Source: Deltaproteobacteria bacterium (GTDB lineage: Bacteria; Desulfobacterota; Syntrophia; Syntrophales; UBA8958). Taken from it: 38,050 nucleotides of DNA. A model generated the notes under the pieces. That model searched no databases. It saw nothing but the letters and a program-made list of their open reading frames with translations, and was not told where the DNA came from. Below are positions 1-7,043 of this stretch, in pieces. The stretch lies in the NCBI GenBank assembly GCA_029561465.1, contig JAKQIZ010000037.1, positions 1-38,050 of the forward strand. The letters are read 5' to 3'. Within the stretch, counting starts at the first letter, position 1. Each line of letters starts with the position of its first letter. Made by a program: the position numbers and the translations under genes.

Positions 1-341
1 AAGTCCATATGCGGCGTTGCGCTTCATCCTTCGTCACTGCGACGTACGCACAAGTACGCCTCATTCCTCAGGATTCGCGCGCCTTGCCTCTGGAGCTTTT
101 TACTTCGTCGTCTCCATCATGACTTTTTACGAATTCATCAAGGTTGATGAGTCCGTAAAAAGGCGAATTTTGATTTTTTACGAGGTCGGTAAGTTTGGTA
201 TAAGCCGCGCCGGCGGTAAATGGTTCGCTATCCATCCCTTCATAATGATTACAGGCAAACCATGGAAAAGCGTGTAAGTTCTTTAAATTACAGCGCCGTC
301 CACGGTCCCTGGATGGTCGGCGGGAAAGGCGGGAGCCGTCG
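1..341. other. Intergenic region with dispersed-repeat-like sequence
   Basis: No credible gene lies in these 341 bases. An 86-codon open frame at 17-277 looks spurious: its composition is odd, it has no ribosome binding site, and its frame runs straight through the hairpin at 124-161. The first 170 bases contain a short inverted repeat (CGTAC...GTACG near 42-57) and several copies of a TTTTTAC word (near 99, 124 and 174). This resembles intergenic repeats that I recall from deltaproteobacterial genomes, but that is memory and not something visible here. The last bases, 331-335 GGGAG, form the ribosome binding site of rlmB. Confidence 0.5.
124..161. repeat. Long imperfect palindrome (18-bp arms)
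   Basis: The arms 124-141 and 144-161 are inverted copies with two mismatches and only a two-base centre. The outer part is TTTTTACG / CGTAAAAA and the inner part TTCATCAA / TTGATGAG. It has A and T runs on both sides, so it could act as a bidirectional terminator for genes on either side. It could equally be the end of a small mobile or REP-like repeat. A further TTTTTTACGAGGTC copy at about 173-186 repeats the left arm. Confidence 0.6.
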
Positions 342-1127
342 ATGAAAGGTCCGGGCGCGCCGGGGAAAAAGGGCTCATTGGTCGTCTATGGGGTGAATCC
401 CCTCTGGGAGACGGTCCAGGACAACCCCGGCGATGTACTGAGCATTCACGTAATGTCGGGGAAGGCGAGGCCTCAGATCCAGAAGATCCTGAAGGCGGCG
501 GAGCGTTTTTCCATTCCCGTTGTGGCGGCGGATCGCTTCCGGCTGAACGGACTGGCCGGCACGGAAAACCATCAGGGAATCGTCGGGGTGGTCCGGCCCT
601 TTGCCTATTCGGATCTCACGGAATTGCTGTCGGACGTGCCGGGGCCGCCGCCAGGAAAACTGGTCGTAGCCTTGGACGGGATTACCGATCCCCAGAATCT
701 CGGCGCGATCATCCGTTCCGCCCATTGTTTTGGCGCGGCGGGGGTGATCATTCCCCAGGACCGTTCCGCTGCCGTGACGGCAACAGTCGCTAAAACCTCG
801 GCCGGGGCGGTGCGGTATTTGCCGGTAGTCATGGTGACTAATCTACCCCGGGCCCTGGATTTTCTCAAGGAGCGGGACTTCTGGGTTTATGGCGCCGACG
901 CAGCGGTGGGGCAGGATGTCCGCACGGTGGCCTTCGCTGACAATGTAGTGCTGGTTATGGGCAGCGAGGGGAGGGGACTCCGGGAACTGATCAGAAAAAA
1001 ATGTGATTTCTTTTTGGCCATTCCCATGATAGGAAAAATAGGCTCCCTTAATGTATCGGTGGCAGCGGGCATTATTCTGGCGGAGATCTTTCGGGTACGT
1101 AGGGAGAGTCGGGAGACGGAAAGCTGA
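342..1127 (+). CDS. rlmB: 23S rRNA (guanosine-2'-O-)-methyltransferase RlmB, TrmH/SpoU family
   Basis: This 261-residue SPOUT-class methyltransferase is predicted to use S-adenosylmethionine to 2'-O-methylate a guanosine of 23S rRNA (G2251 in E. coli). The N-terminal 10-85 region fits the SpoU substrate-binding domain. The catalytic domain shows motif 1 (DPQNLGAIIRSA, residues 116-127, with N119 and R125), motif 2 (VMGSEGRGL, 205-213) and motif 3 (GSLNVSVAAG, 234-243) of the trefoil-knot fold. The ATG start has GGGAG six bases upstream. Assignment to the TrmH/RlmB family is firm. The exact target nucleotide is inferred from family membership, and a tRNA-directed or other rRNA-directed paralogue cannot be excluded. 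Confidence 0.88.
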   Translation: MKGPGAPGKKGSLVVYGVNPLWETVQDNPGDVLSIHVMSGKARPQIQKILKAAERFSIPVVAADRFRLNGLAGTENHQGIVGVVRPFAYSDLTELLSDVPGPPPGKLVVALDGITDPQNLGAIIRSAHCFGAAGVIIPQDRSAAVTATVAKTSAGAVRYLPVVMVTNLPRALDFLKERDFWVYGADAAVGQDVRTVAFADNVVLVMGSEGRGLRELIRKKCDFFLAIPMIGKIGSLNVSVAAGIILAEIFRVRRESRETES

Positions 1128-1178
1128 ACAGTCGTTGACATTTGCTTGGCGATCCAACAAGATCAAACAGGAGATCAC

Positions 1179-2390
1179 ATGCCGGTATTTGTTTGGGAAG
1201 CGACGACCAGAAGAGGTGATGTCAAGAAAGGCGAGCTCGAAGGCGCCGATGAGGCCGCCATCCGAGGACAGTTGCGGCGCCAGGGTTTCCGATCCATCAA
1301 AATCAAGGCCAAACCTAAGGACCTAAGCGAATATCTTCCGTTTTTGAAACAGAAGGTCAGTGAAAAGAACGTCGTGGTTTTTGCCCGCATCTTCGCCACG
1401 ATGATCAACGCCGGTCTTCCTCTGATCCAGTGCCTCGATCTCCTCTCCCAGCAGGAACAGAATAAGACCTTTGCCAAAATCATCGCCGATGTGAAGACGG
1501 ATATCGAAAGCGGGGCCACCCTTTCCGATTCCCTGAAAAAATATCCGAAGATATTCGATGAATTGTTTGTCAATCTCGTGGCCGCGGGTGAGAGCGGCGG
1601 TATCCTCGACGTGATCCTGCAACGCCTGTCCAGCTATATGGAGAAGGCGATGAAGCTCAAATCCAAAGTCAAGGGGGCCATGACTTATCCGGCCAGTGTC
1701 TTGGTCATTTCCATAGGCGTAGTGGCCCTCTTGCTCCTCAAGGTCATTCCGGTTTTCCAGAAAATGTTCGAGGGAATGGGGGGAGAACTGCCCGGTCCCA
1801 CTCAGTTTCTCGTCAATGCCAGCGCTTTCACGCAGAAATATTTCCTCCTCATGGCGGCGGCGGTGGTAGTGGCGGTCTTTCTGTTCAAACGCTTCGTCGC
1901 AACCGAACGGGGGCGCTATCTTTTTGACCGGACGGTGCTGAAATCACCCGTTTTCGGCGACCTGCTGAAGAAAGTGGCCGTGGCAAAATTCACCCGTACC
2001 ATGTCCACCATGATGTCCAGCGGCGTGCCCATTCTGGAGGGATTGACGATCGTCAGCAAGACGGCGGGCAACGTCATCATCGAGAAGGCCCTCCTGGAAA
2101 CGAGGAAAAGCATCGCCGAAGGGAAAACCATTGCCGAGCCCCTGGCGGAGACCGACATCTTTCCCGCCATGGTGGTGCAGATGATCGCTGTCGGTGAAGC
2201 CACTGGCGCCCTTGATACCATGTTGGCCAAGATCGCCGATTTTTACGACGACGAGGTGGATACGGCGGTGGACGCTATGACGGCGCTGCTGGAACCGTTC
2301 ATGATGGTCTTTCTGGGTGGGGTGGTCGGCGGCATGATCATCGCCATGTATCTGCCCATCTTCAAGATGGCGTCCGTGGTCGGCGGCTGA
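1179..2390 (+). CDS. pilC: Type IV pilus / type II secretion inner-membrane platform protein PilC (GspF family)
   Basis: This inner-membrane platform protein couples the cytoplasmic assembly ATPase to pilin polymerisation. The 403 residues match the usual PilC length. It has two T2SF repeats (about 65-190 and 270-395) and three hydrophobic segments near 172-192, 221-236 and 370-394. The short N-terminal part begins MPVFVWEA, typical of PilC. I chose ATG 1179 over an upstream in-frame start at 1146 because AGGAG lies five bases before it and the family start motif begins there. It stands alone, with no pilB, pilT or pilin gene beside it, so pilus versus secretion use is not settled by context. 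A TTGACA at 1135-1140 precedes it without a convincing -10. Confidence 0.88.
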   Translation: MPVFVWEATTRRGDVKKGELEGADEAAIRGQLRRQGFRSIKIKAKPKDLSEYLPFLKQKVSEKNVVVFARIFATMINAGLPLIQCLDLLSQQEQNKTFAKIIADVKTDIESGATLSDSLKKYPKIFDELFVNLVAAGESGGILDVILQRLSSYMEKAMKLKSKVKGAMTYPASVLVISIGVVALLLLKVIPVFQKMFEGMGGELPGPTQFLVNASAFTQKYFLLMAAAVVVAVFLFKRFVATERGRYLFDRTVLKSPVFGDLLKKVAVAKFTRTMSTMMSSGVPILEGLTIVSKTAGNVIIEKALLETRKSIAEGKTIAEPLAETDIFPAMVVQMIAVGEATGALDTMLAKIADFYDDEVDTAVDAMTALLEPFMMVFLGGVVGGMIIAMYLPIFKMASVVGG

Positions 2391-2410
2391 GAGGTGGATA
2401 AGATAAAAAA

Positions 2411-2487
2411 TGGTCGGGATGGCGCGATTTGAACGCGCGACTCCTGCGTCCCGAACGCAGTGCCCTACCAGGCTGGGCCACATCCCG
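2411..2487 (-). tRNA. tRNA-Pro (anticodon CGG)
   Basis: Read on the minus strand, this 77-base gene folds as a full cloverleaf. The acceptor stem is CGGGATG/CATCCCG, the anticodon stem is CTGCG/CGCAG around loop TTCGGGA (anticodon CGG), the T arm contains GTTCAAATC, and the discriminator is A followed by an encoded CCA. It decodes CCG proline codons. It is the only minus-strand gene in the window, sitting tail to tail with pilC and head to head with the DUF1178 gene. Confidence 0.96.
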
Positions 2488-2490
2488 ACA

Positions 2491-2526
2491 CGGCGGATAA
2501 ATATAAAATTACCGCCGGAATGTCCA
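2491..2526 (-). promoter_or_regulatory. Putative promoter of tRNA-Pro with an inverted repeat around the -10
   Basis: On the minus strand, TGGACA (plus 2521-2526) resembles a -35 box. An AT-rich TATATT/TATTTA stretch (plus 2498-2505) can serve as -10, with 15-17 base spacing depending on the hexamer chosen. The -10 lies inside an inverted repeat, CGGCGG at 2491-2496 and CCGCCG at 2512-2517. The promoter ends only a few bases before the tRNA 5' end. Confidence 0.4.
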
Positions 2527-2606
2527 ACAATATTTTCGGCGATGTAGTGACTATTGCAACTGTTTGATTTTATTTGCAACGATATTTAATGTGCGAGGGA
2601 AGATCC

Positions 2607-3023
2607 GTGATTGTCTATGATCTGCGCTGTGATCGCGGTCATAAATTCGAGGGCTGGTTTCAAGACCGGCAGGCTTTTGATGCCCAGAAACAGGGACGGC
2701 TGATTTCCTGTCCAATCTGTGGCAGTGTGGAGGCGGAGATCGTTCCGGCGGCGGTGAACGTTGTGGGCCGGGATTCCCGTCCGGTGACCAACGATAATAA
2801 AGGGGAAATTTCCCCGATGAGATATTTTGAGCAGTTGAATCGGCAACTAGAAAGGTGCTTCGACAATGTCGGCGACCGGTTTGCAGAGATTGCCTTCAGG
2901 ATCCATTACGGCGAGGAGGAGCGGCGCAATATCCGCGGGACCACAACCAAACAGGAAGAGGAGGCCCTCCGCGAGGAAGGGATCCCTTTCGTGAAGATTC
3001 CCCTGCCGAAATTCGACAGTTAA
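2607..3023 (+). CDS. DUF1178 family zinc-ribbon protein
   Basis: This is a 138-residue cytoplasmic protein of the DUF1178 family, whose function is unknown. It opens with MIVYDLRC, the usual start of the family, followed by a GH and a CPICGS knuckle at about residues 27-32. Together with the Cys near position 8, these look like a small zinc ribbon. The C-terminal half is charged and ends in a PLPKFDS tail. I chose GTG 2607 because GAGGGA lies about six bases upstream and the family consensus begins exactly there. Longer frames from 2574 lack a ribosome binding site. It sits 19 bases before the cysteine synthase-CysRS fusion and may be co-transcribed with it. No role should be read from that alone. 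Confidence 0.75.
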   Translation: MIVYDLRCDRGHKFEGWFQDRQAFDAQKQGRLISCPICGSVEAEIVPAAVNVVGRDSRPVTNDNKGEISPMRYFEQLNRQLERCFDNVGDRFAEIAFRIHYGEEERRNIRGTTTKQEEEALREEGIPFVKIPLPKFDS

Positions 3024-3042
3024 GCTAAGGTCAACTCCAGCC

Positions 3043-5352
3043 GTGAAACCACCCTCTTCCCATATTTTAGCCACGATAGGAAATACGCCGCTGGTGGAGA
3101 TTCGCCACCTCAGCGACAATCCGCAGGTGCGTATCTTCGCCAAAATGGAATGTTTCAATCCCGGAGGCTCCATCAAGGATCGGACAGCCCTGGCCATGAT
3201 CGAGGGTGCCGAACGGCGGGGAGAATTAACGAAAGACAAGGTGATTCTCGAGGCGACAAGCGGCAATACGGGTATTGGCCTAGCCCTGGTGGCCGCCGCC
3301 AAGGGCTATCGCCTCTGCCTTACCATGTCGGAGGCGGCCAGCGAGGAGCGGAAGAAGATCCTCCGGGCCATGGGGGCCGAACTTCACTTCACCCCCGCCA
3401 ATCTTGGCACCGACGGCGCCATCGAGGCGGCCTATCTAATGATGAGGGAAAATCCCGACCGATATTTCGGCACGGACCAGTTCAACAATCCCGATAATGT
3501 CCGGGCTCACTATGAGGGAACGGCGGAGGAGATCTGGCGCCAAACCGACGGTCAGGTTACGGCCGTCGTCGTTGCCCTGGGGACCACAGGAACGGCCATG
3601 GGGCTGTCGCGGCGCCTCAAGGAATACAACCCGGAGGTCCGGATCATCGGCGTGGAACCTTATTTGCAACACAAACTGCAAGGTCTAAAGAACATGAAGG
3701 AATCCTATCGTCCCGGGATATTCGACCGGAATCTCCTGGACGAGAAGGTCAACATTCTCGATGAGGATGCCTTCGAAACAGCCCGGCGACTGGCCAGAGA
3801 AGAGGGGCTCCTGGTGGGGATGAGTTCCGGCGCCGCCATGCATGTAGGCCTCCGGAAGGCCCGGGAAATGACGAGCGGGGTCCTGGTGGTAATCTTTCCC
3901 GACAGCGGCGAGCGCTATCTGAGTACGGATCTGTTCACCGAAAAGGGTGAAATGACGTTGCGGCTGTACAACACCCTGACCAGGCAGAAGCAGTTCTTCA
4001 AGCCCCTGCGCTCCGAAGAGGTACGGATCTATTCCTGTGGTCCCACCGTCCATGACGTGCCCCATATCGGCAGCTACCGCCGTTTCGTCGTCTCCGATCT
4101 GCTCAGGAGATATTTGGAGTACAAGGGCTGCCGAGTCCGCCATGTAACCAATATCGTCGATCTCGCCGACCGATCGATCCGGGGCGCCGAGCGGACCGGC
4201 GCGGATCTCGTTACGTACACGGCCCGGTGCACAGAGGCTTTCCTTAGGGATATCGGCAAGTTGAACATCAAAGAAGACGAGATGTACCCCCGGGCGAGCG
4301 AACATGTGGACGACATGATCCGCATGGTGGAAAAGCTGGTGGGGAAGGGCTATGCCTATGAAAAACTCCGGTCCGTTTATTTCGACATCTCCAAGTTCAA
4401 CGAATACGGGAGTCTGTCCAATATCGACCTGAGGAAGGTTCAGCACGGCCGGACTAGTGATCTGGACGACTATGAGAAGGACAGCCCGGTGGATTTCACC
4501 CTCCTGAAAAGGTCCACCCTGAGTGAACTAAAGAAGGGTATTTACTATAAGACCCGCTGGGGAAGCGTCCGGCCCAGCTGGCACCTCGAATGTGCCGCCA
4601 TTGCCATGAAATTTCTTGGTGAGGCATTTGATATCCATGCCAGTGGCGCCGATATCACCTTCCCCCACTGCGAAAATGTCCTGGCCATCGGCAAGGCGTC
4701 CACCGGCCGGGGCATGGCCAACTACTGGCTGAGCACGGAACTGGTGATGATCGACGGCAAGAAGATGTCCCGGTCGCTGGGCAATGTTCTGACCATGGAG
4801 GATCTGGAAAGAAAGGGTTATGAAGGTCGGGAGATACGCTTCTTTCTTCTGGGTGCCCACTATCGCAAGCCCCTGAATTTTTCCTGGGGTGCTCTGGAGA
4901 CCGCCAAAAACACCGTCCGGAAGCTGAACCGTTTCGTCCAGCGCTTACTCCGTTTCCGCCCCGGTATGGGTTGTCCCGATACGGACCAGTGGATCTATGA
5001 CGTCCGGCACAGCTTTATCGATGCCATGGATGACGACCTGAATATTTCGGGTGCCCTGGCCTCCCTCTTCGACTTTATCAACAAAGTCAGCCCGCCCCTC
5101 GAACAGGGATGCTTCACCCTCGAGGAAAGGGACCGCCTCCTCGATGCGCTCCAGGGACTGGACGGGGTGCTGGGGGTCATGACCTTTGCGGAGGAACGGA
5201 TCGACGGGGAGGTTCTGACGTTGGTGGAAAAACGGGCGGCACTGCGCAAGGAGATGCGGTGGGCGGAGGCCGACGCCGTCCGTGCCGAGCTTGCCGCTTT
5301 GGGGATCGAAGTCTATGACACCCCTCAGGGCAGTTTCTGGCGGCTCCGTTGA
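3043..5352 (+). CDS. cysS: Fused cysteine synthase (CysK/CysM type) and cysteinyl-tRNA synthetase
   Basis: One 769-residue frame joins two complete enzymes. Residues 1-300 are a PLP-dependent cysteine synthase: GGSIKDR with PLP lysine K45, substrate loop TSGNTG (72-77), phosphate-binding GTTGT (180-184) and SSGA (261-264). Residues 304-769 are a class I cysteinyl-tRNA synthetase: CGPTVHD with C332, HIGS (341-344) in place of HIGH, WHLEC with C517, FPHCEN (540-545), KMSRS (574-578) and the family's YDTPQGSFWR-type C terminus. Each half has normal family length, with a linker of only a few residues. It could make cysteine and load it onto tRNA-Cys in one polypeptide. The fourth zinc ligand of E. 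coli CysRS is replaced here (V546). The start is GTG 3043 with AAGG 12 bases upstream. The fusion is read directly; substrate channelling is inference. Confidence 0.93.
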   Translation: MKPPSSHILATIGNTPLVEIRHLSDNPQVRIFAKMECFNPGGSIKDRTALAMIEGAERRGELTKDKVILEATSGNTGIGLALVAAAKGYRLCLTMSEAASEERKKILRAMGAELHFTPANLGTDGAIEAAYLMMRENPDRYFGTDQFNNPDNVRAHYEGTAEEIWRQTDGQVTAVVVALGTTGTAMGLSRRLKEYNPEVRIIGVEPYLQHKLQGLKNMKESYRPGIFDRNLLDEKVNILDEDAFETARRLAREEGLLVGMSSGAAMHVGLRKAREMTSGVLVVIFPDSGERYLSTDLFTEKGEMTLRLYNTLTRQKQFFKPLRSEEVRIYSCGPTVHDVPHIGSYRRFVVSDLLRRYLEYKGCRVRHVTNIVDLADRSIRGAERTGADLVTYTARCTEAFLRDIGKLNIKEDEMYPRASEHVDDMIRMVEKLVGKGYAYEKLRSVYFDISKFNEYGSLSNIDLRKVQHGRTSDLDDYEKDSPVDFTLLKRSTLSELKKGIYYKTRWGSVRPSWHLECAAIAMKFLGEAFDIHASGADITFPHCENVLAIGKASTGRGMANYWLSTELVMIDGKKMSRSLGNVLTMEDLERKGYEGREIRFFLLGAHYRKPLNFSWGALETAKNTVRKLNRFVQRLLRFRPGMGCPDTDQWIYDVRHSFIDAMDDDLNISGALASLFDFINKVSPPLEQGCFTLEERDRLLDALQGLDGVLGVMTFAEERIDGEVLTLVEKRAALRKEMRWAEADAVRAELAALGIEVYDTPQGSFWRLR

Positions 5353-5423
5353 CAAGCCGGACATGCTCGCATCGGCAATGGTCGGATAATTATAATGAGT
5401 GGCTTAATGTTCATAAAAAGTTC

Positions 5424-5452
5424 TTGACAAAATAAGGCAATAAATCTAAGTT
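5424..5452 (+). promoter_or_regulatory. Putative promoter of the tRNA-rpmG-secE cluster
   Basis: A perfect TTGACA (5424-5429), within TTCTTGACA, is followed after 17 bases by TAAGTT (5447-5452), which is a weak -10. About 40 AT-rich bases upstream (5386-5420) could serve as an UP element, as expected for a strong stable-RNA promoter. It is the best promoter candidate in the 183-base gap before the first tRNA. Confidence 0.45.
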
Positions 5453-5535
5453 TCCCAATTCGCATTTTCGGCTCGGATTAGCGACGCCGGCAATATCGCG
5501 ATAAGTTCTTTGAATTACGTGTTAAAGTGTTATTT

Positions 5536-5611
5536 GCTGGCGTAGCTCAACAGGTAGAGCAGCTGATTTGTAATCAGCAGGTTGCGGGTTCGAGTCCCAT
5601 CGCCAGCTCCA
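5536..5611 (+). tRNA. tRNA-Thr (anticodon TGT)
   Basis: A 76-base cloverleaf with acceptor stem GCTGGCG/CGCCAGC, D arm GTAGCTCAACAGGTAGAGC, anticodon stem GCTGA/TCAGC around TTTGTAA (TGT) and encoded CCA. The T stem GCGGG/CCCAT has one C-A mismatch. It is the first of four tandem tRNAs and corresponds in position to thrU in the E. coli thrU-tyrU-glyT-thrT cluster. Confidence 0.96.
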
Positions 5612-5631
5612 TAATGATGGCAGGTCCCATT

Positions 5632-5716
<85 letters not shown>

Positions 5717-5805
5717 AATCATTAATTGGACGGCGCCGTTAAAAATGGACAAATGTTATGAACATTAATCAGCCCTGAAGGACTGATTTCTGAAGAGGAG
5801 GATAA

Positions 5806-5881
5806 GCGGGAGTAGCTCAGTGGCTAGAGCGTCAGCCTTCCAAGCTGAGGGTCGCGGGTTCGAATCCCGTTTCCCGCTCCA
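5806..5881 (+). tRNA. tRNA-Gly (anticodon TCC)
   Basis: A 76-base cloverleaf with acceptor GCGGGAG/TTCCCGC (the last pair is G-T), anticodon loop CTTCCAA (TCC), T arm GCGGGTTCGAATCCCGT and encoded CCA. It is third in the tandem array, in the position of E. coli glyT. Confidence 0.96.
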
Positions 5882-5894
5882 TCAGTGAAGATCA

Positions 5895-5970
5895 GCCCAC
5901 GTAGCTCAGTAGGTAGAGCACATCCTTGGTAAGGATGAGGTCACCAGTTCAATCCTGGTCGTGGGCTCCA
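5895..5970 (+). tRNA. tRNA-Thr (anticodon GGT)
   Basis: A 76-base cloverleaf with acceptor GCCCACG/CGTGGGC, anticodon loop TTGGTAA (GGT), T arm CCAGTTCAATCCTGG and encoded CCA. It is the last of the four tandem tRNAs. In E. coli and many proteobacteria a tuf gene follows directly; here rpmG follows after 22 bases. Confidence 0.96.
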
Positions 5971-5992
5971 TTATGAAAAGGCGATTTATTTT

Positions 5993-6142
5993 ATGAGGAA
6001 TATCATCACATTGTCCTGCACGGAGTGCAAGCAGAAAAATTACACGACCACGAAAAACAAGCGGACCATGCAGGGACGTCTGGAACTGAAGAAGTACTGC
6101 AAGTTCTGCCGGTCTCATAAGCTTCACCGGGAAACGAAGTAG
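5993..6142 (+). CDS. rpmG: 50S ribosomal protein L33 (zinc-binding form)
   Basis: This 49-codon gene encodes L33, a small protein near the E site of the 50S subunit. It begins MRNIITLSC and carries two CxxC knuckles, C9/C12 and C36/C39, so it is the zinc-binding (C+) form. The length is typical. It lies between tRNA-Thr(GGT) and tRNA-Trp, just upstream of secE, the standard location for rpmG in many bacteria. AAGG at about 5978-5981 is a modest ribosome binding site for the ATG. An overlapping ATG at 5973 leads only to a seven-codon frame. It is probably transcribed and processed together with the flanking tRNAs. Confidence 0.94.
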   Translation: MRNIITLSCTECKQKNYTTTKNKRTMQGRLELKKYCKFCRSHKLHRETK

Positions 6143-6179
6143 CGTCGTTTCGTCCCTTCGTCATGTTGAGGTATCATTC

Positions 6180-6256
6180 AGGCCAGTAGCTCTAATGGAT
6201 AGAGCGCCGGACTCCAAATCCGGATGCTGGGGGTTCGAGTCCCTCCTGGCCTGCCA
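6180..6256 (+). tRNA. tRNA-Trp (anticodon CCA)
   Basis: A 77-base cloverleaf with acceptor AGGCCAG/CTGGCCT, D arm TAGCTCTAATGGATAGAGC, anticodon loop CTCCAAA (CCA), T arm GGGGGTTCGAGTCCCTC, discriminator G and encoded CCA. It sits between rpmG and secE, the usual place in this gene block. Confidence 0.96.
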
Positions 6257-6279
6257 TTTATTTTTGAACGGTTTACTTG

Positions 6280-6483
6280 ATGGATAAGATCAAGGTTTGG
6301 ATTGACAAAGTGAAGGTGTTCCTTTCCGAGGCTAAGGTCGAACTGAAGAAAGTGACCTGGCCGACGCCGAAGCAGACCCTTGCCTCGACCGCGGTAGTAA
6401 TCGTCGTTACGGCCATTGTCTCCGCCTTTCTAGGCATCGTCGATTTCGGCTTGACCAAACTCATTAAATTACTGCTGGGATAA
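6280..6483 (+). CDS. secE: Preprotein translocase subunit SecE
   Basis: SecE clamps and stabilises SecY in the protein-conducting channel of the inner membrane. The 67-residue product is the short single-span form. It has an amphipathic cytoplasmic helix containing the conserved ELKKVTWPT stretch (about residues 20-28) and one transmembrane helix near 37-60. I prefer ATG 6280; an in-frame TTG at 6277 directly precedes it. The ribosome binding site is weak. It is followed after four bases by nusG, the near-universal secE-nusG pair. Its partner gene secY is in the same window at 29137. Confidence 0.95.
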   Translation: MDKIKVWIDKVKVFLSEAKVELKKVTWPTPKQTLASTAVVIVVTAIVSAFLGIVDFGLTKLIKLLLG

Positions 6484-6487
6484 GAAC

Positions 6488-7018
6488 ATGGCTCAGAAAT
6501 GGTATGTCGTCCACACCTATTCGGGTTATGAAAACCGGGTCAAGCTGTCTCTCCAGGAGCGTATTGAAGCGGCAGGGAAGCAGGAATTCTTTTCCGACGT
6601 CTTAATCCCCGAGGAGGATATCGTCGAGTTGGTCTCCGGGGAGAAAAAGACCTCAAAGCGCAAATTCTTTCCCGGTTACATCCTGGTCCGGATGGAGCTG
6701 AATGACGATACCTGGCATATCGTGAAAGACACCCCCAAGGTGACGGGTTTCATTGGCGGCAAGGAAAAACCCTTTCCCATTCCGGACAAGGATGTGGAGT
6801 CGCTGCGCACACGGATCGACGAAGGAACCCTGAAGCCGAAACCTAAATTCAAATTCGAGGTCGGCGACCACGTCCGCATCATCGACGGTCCCTTTACCAA
6901 CTTTGACGGGGTCATCGACGAGGTCAAACCGGAGAAGGGGAAGTTGAGAGTCATTGTAAGTATTTTCGGCAGATCCACGCCGGTGGAGCTGGATTTCATC
7001 CAGGTAGTCCAAAACTAA
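6488..7018 (+). CDS. nusG: Transcription termination/antitermination factor NusG
   Basis: NusG binds RNA polymerase, suppresses pausing, and links the polymerase to Rho or to the ribosome through S10. The 176 residues comprise an NGN domain (about 1-115, starting with the typical [12 protein letters not shown] and including [10 protein letters not shown]) and a C-terminal KOW domain (about 122-176, [17 protein letters not shown]). Length and start match the family. The ribosome binding site overlaps the end of secE. It leads the nusG-rplK-rplA series, and its binding partners RpoB, RpoC and S10 are encoded downstream. Confidence 0.97.
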   Translation: MAQKWYVVHTYSGYENRVKLSLQERIEAAGKQEFFSDVLIPEEDIVELVSGEKKTSKRKFFPGYILVRMELNDDTWHIVKDTPKVTGFIGGKEKPFPIPDKDVESLRTRIDEGTLKPKPKFKFEVGDHVRIIDGPFTNFDGVIDEVKPEKGKLRVIVSIFGRSTPVELDFIQVVQN

Positions 7019-7043
7019 ATCAGCGAAGATAAGGTGGAACACT

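Noticed and set aside
17-277. 86-codon open frame at the left end
   Set aside because: It has no ribosome binding site and no recognisable domain, and it reads through a long palindrome; better explained as repeat-like intergenic DNA.
1135-1163. TTGACA before pilC as a promoter
   Set aside because: No acceptable -10 hexamer occurs at 16-18 bases; kept only as a note.
5349-5396. TTGACA at 5349 and TATAAT at 5391 as one promoter
   Set aside because: The 36-base spacing is far too long for a sigma-70 promoter.
5906-6127. Minus-strand 73-codon frame
   Set aside because: It lies opposite tRNA-Thr(GGT) and rpmG, both well supported; a shadow of them.
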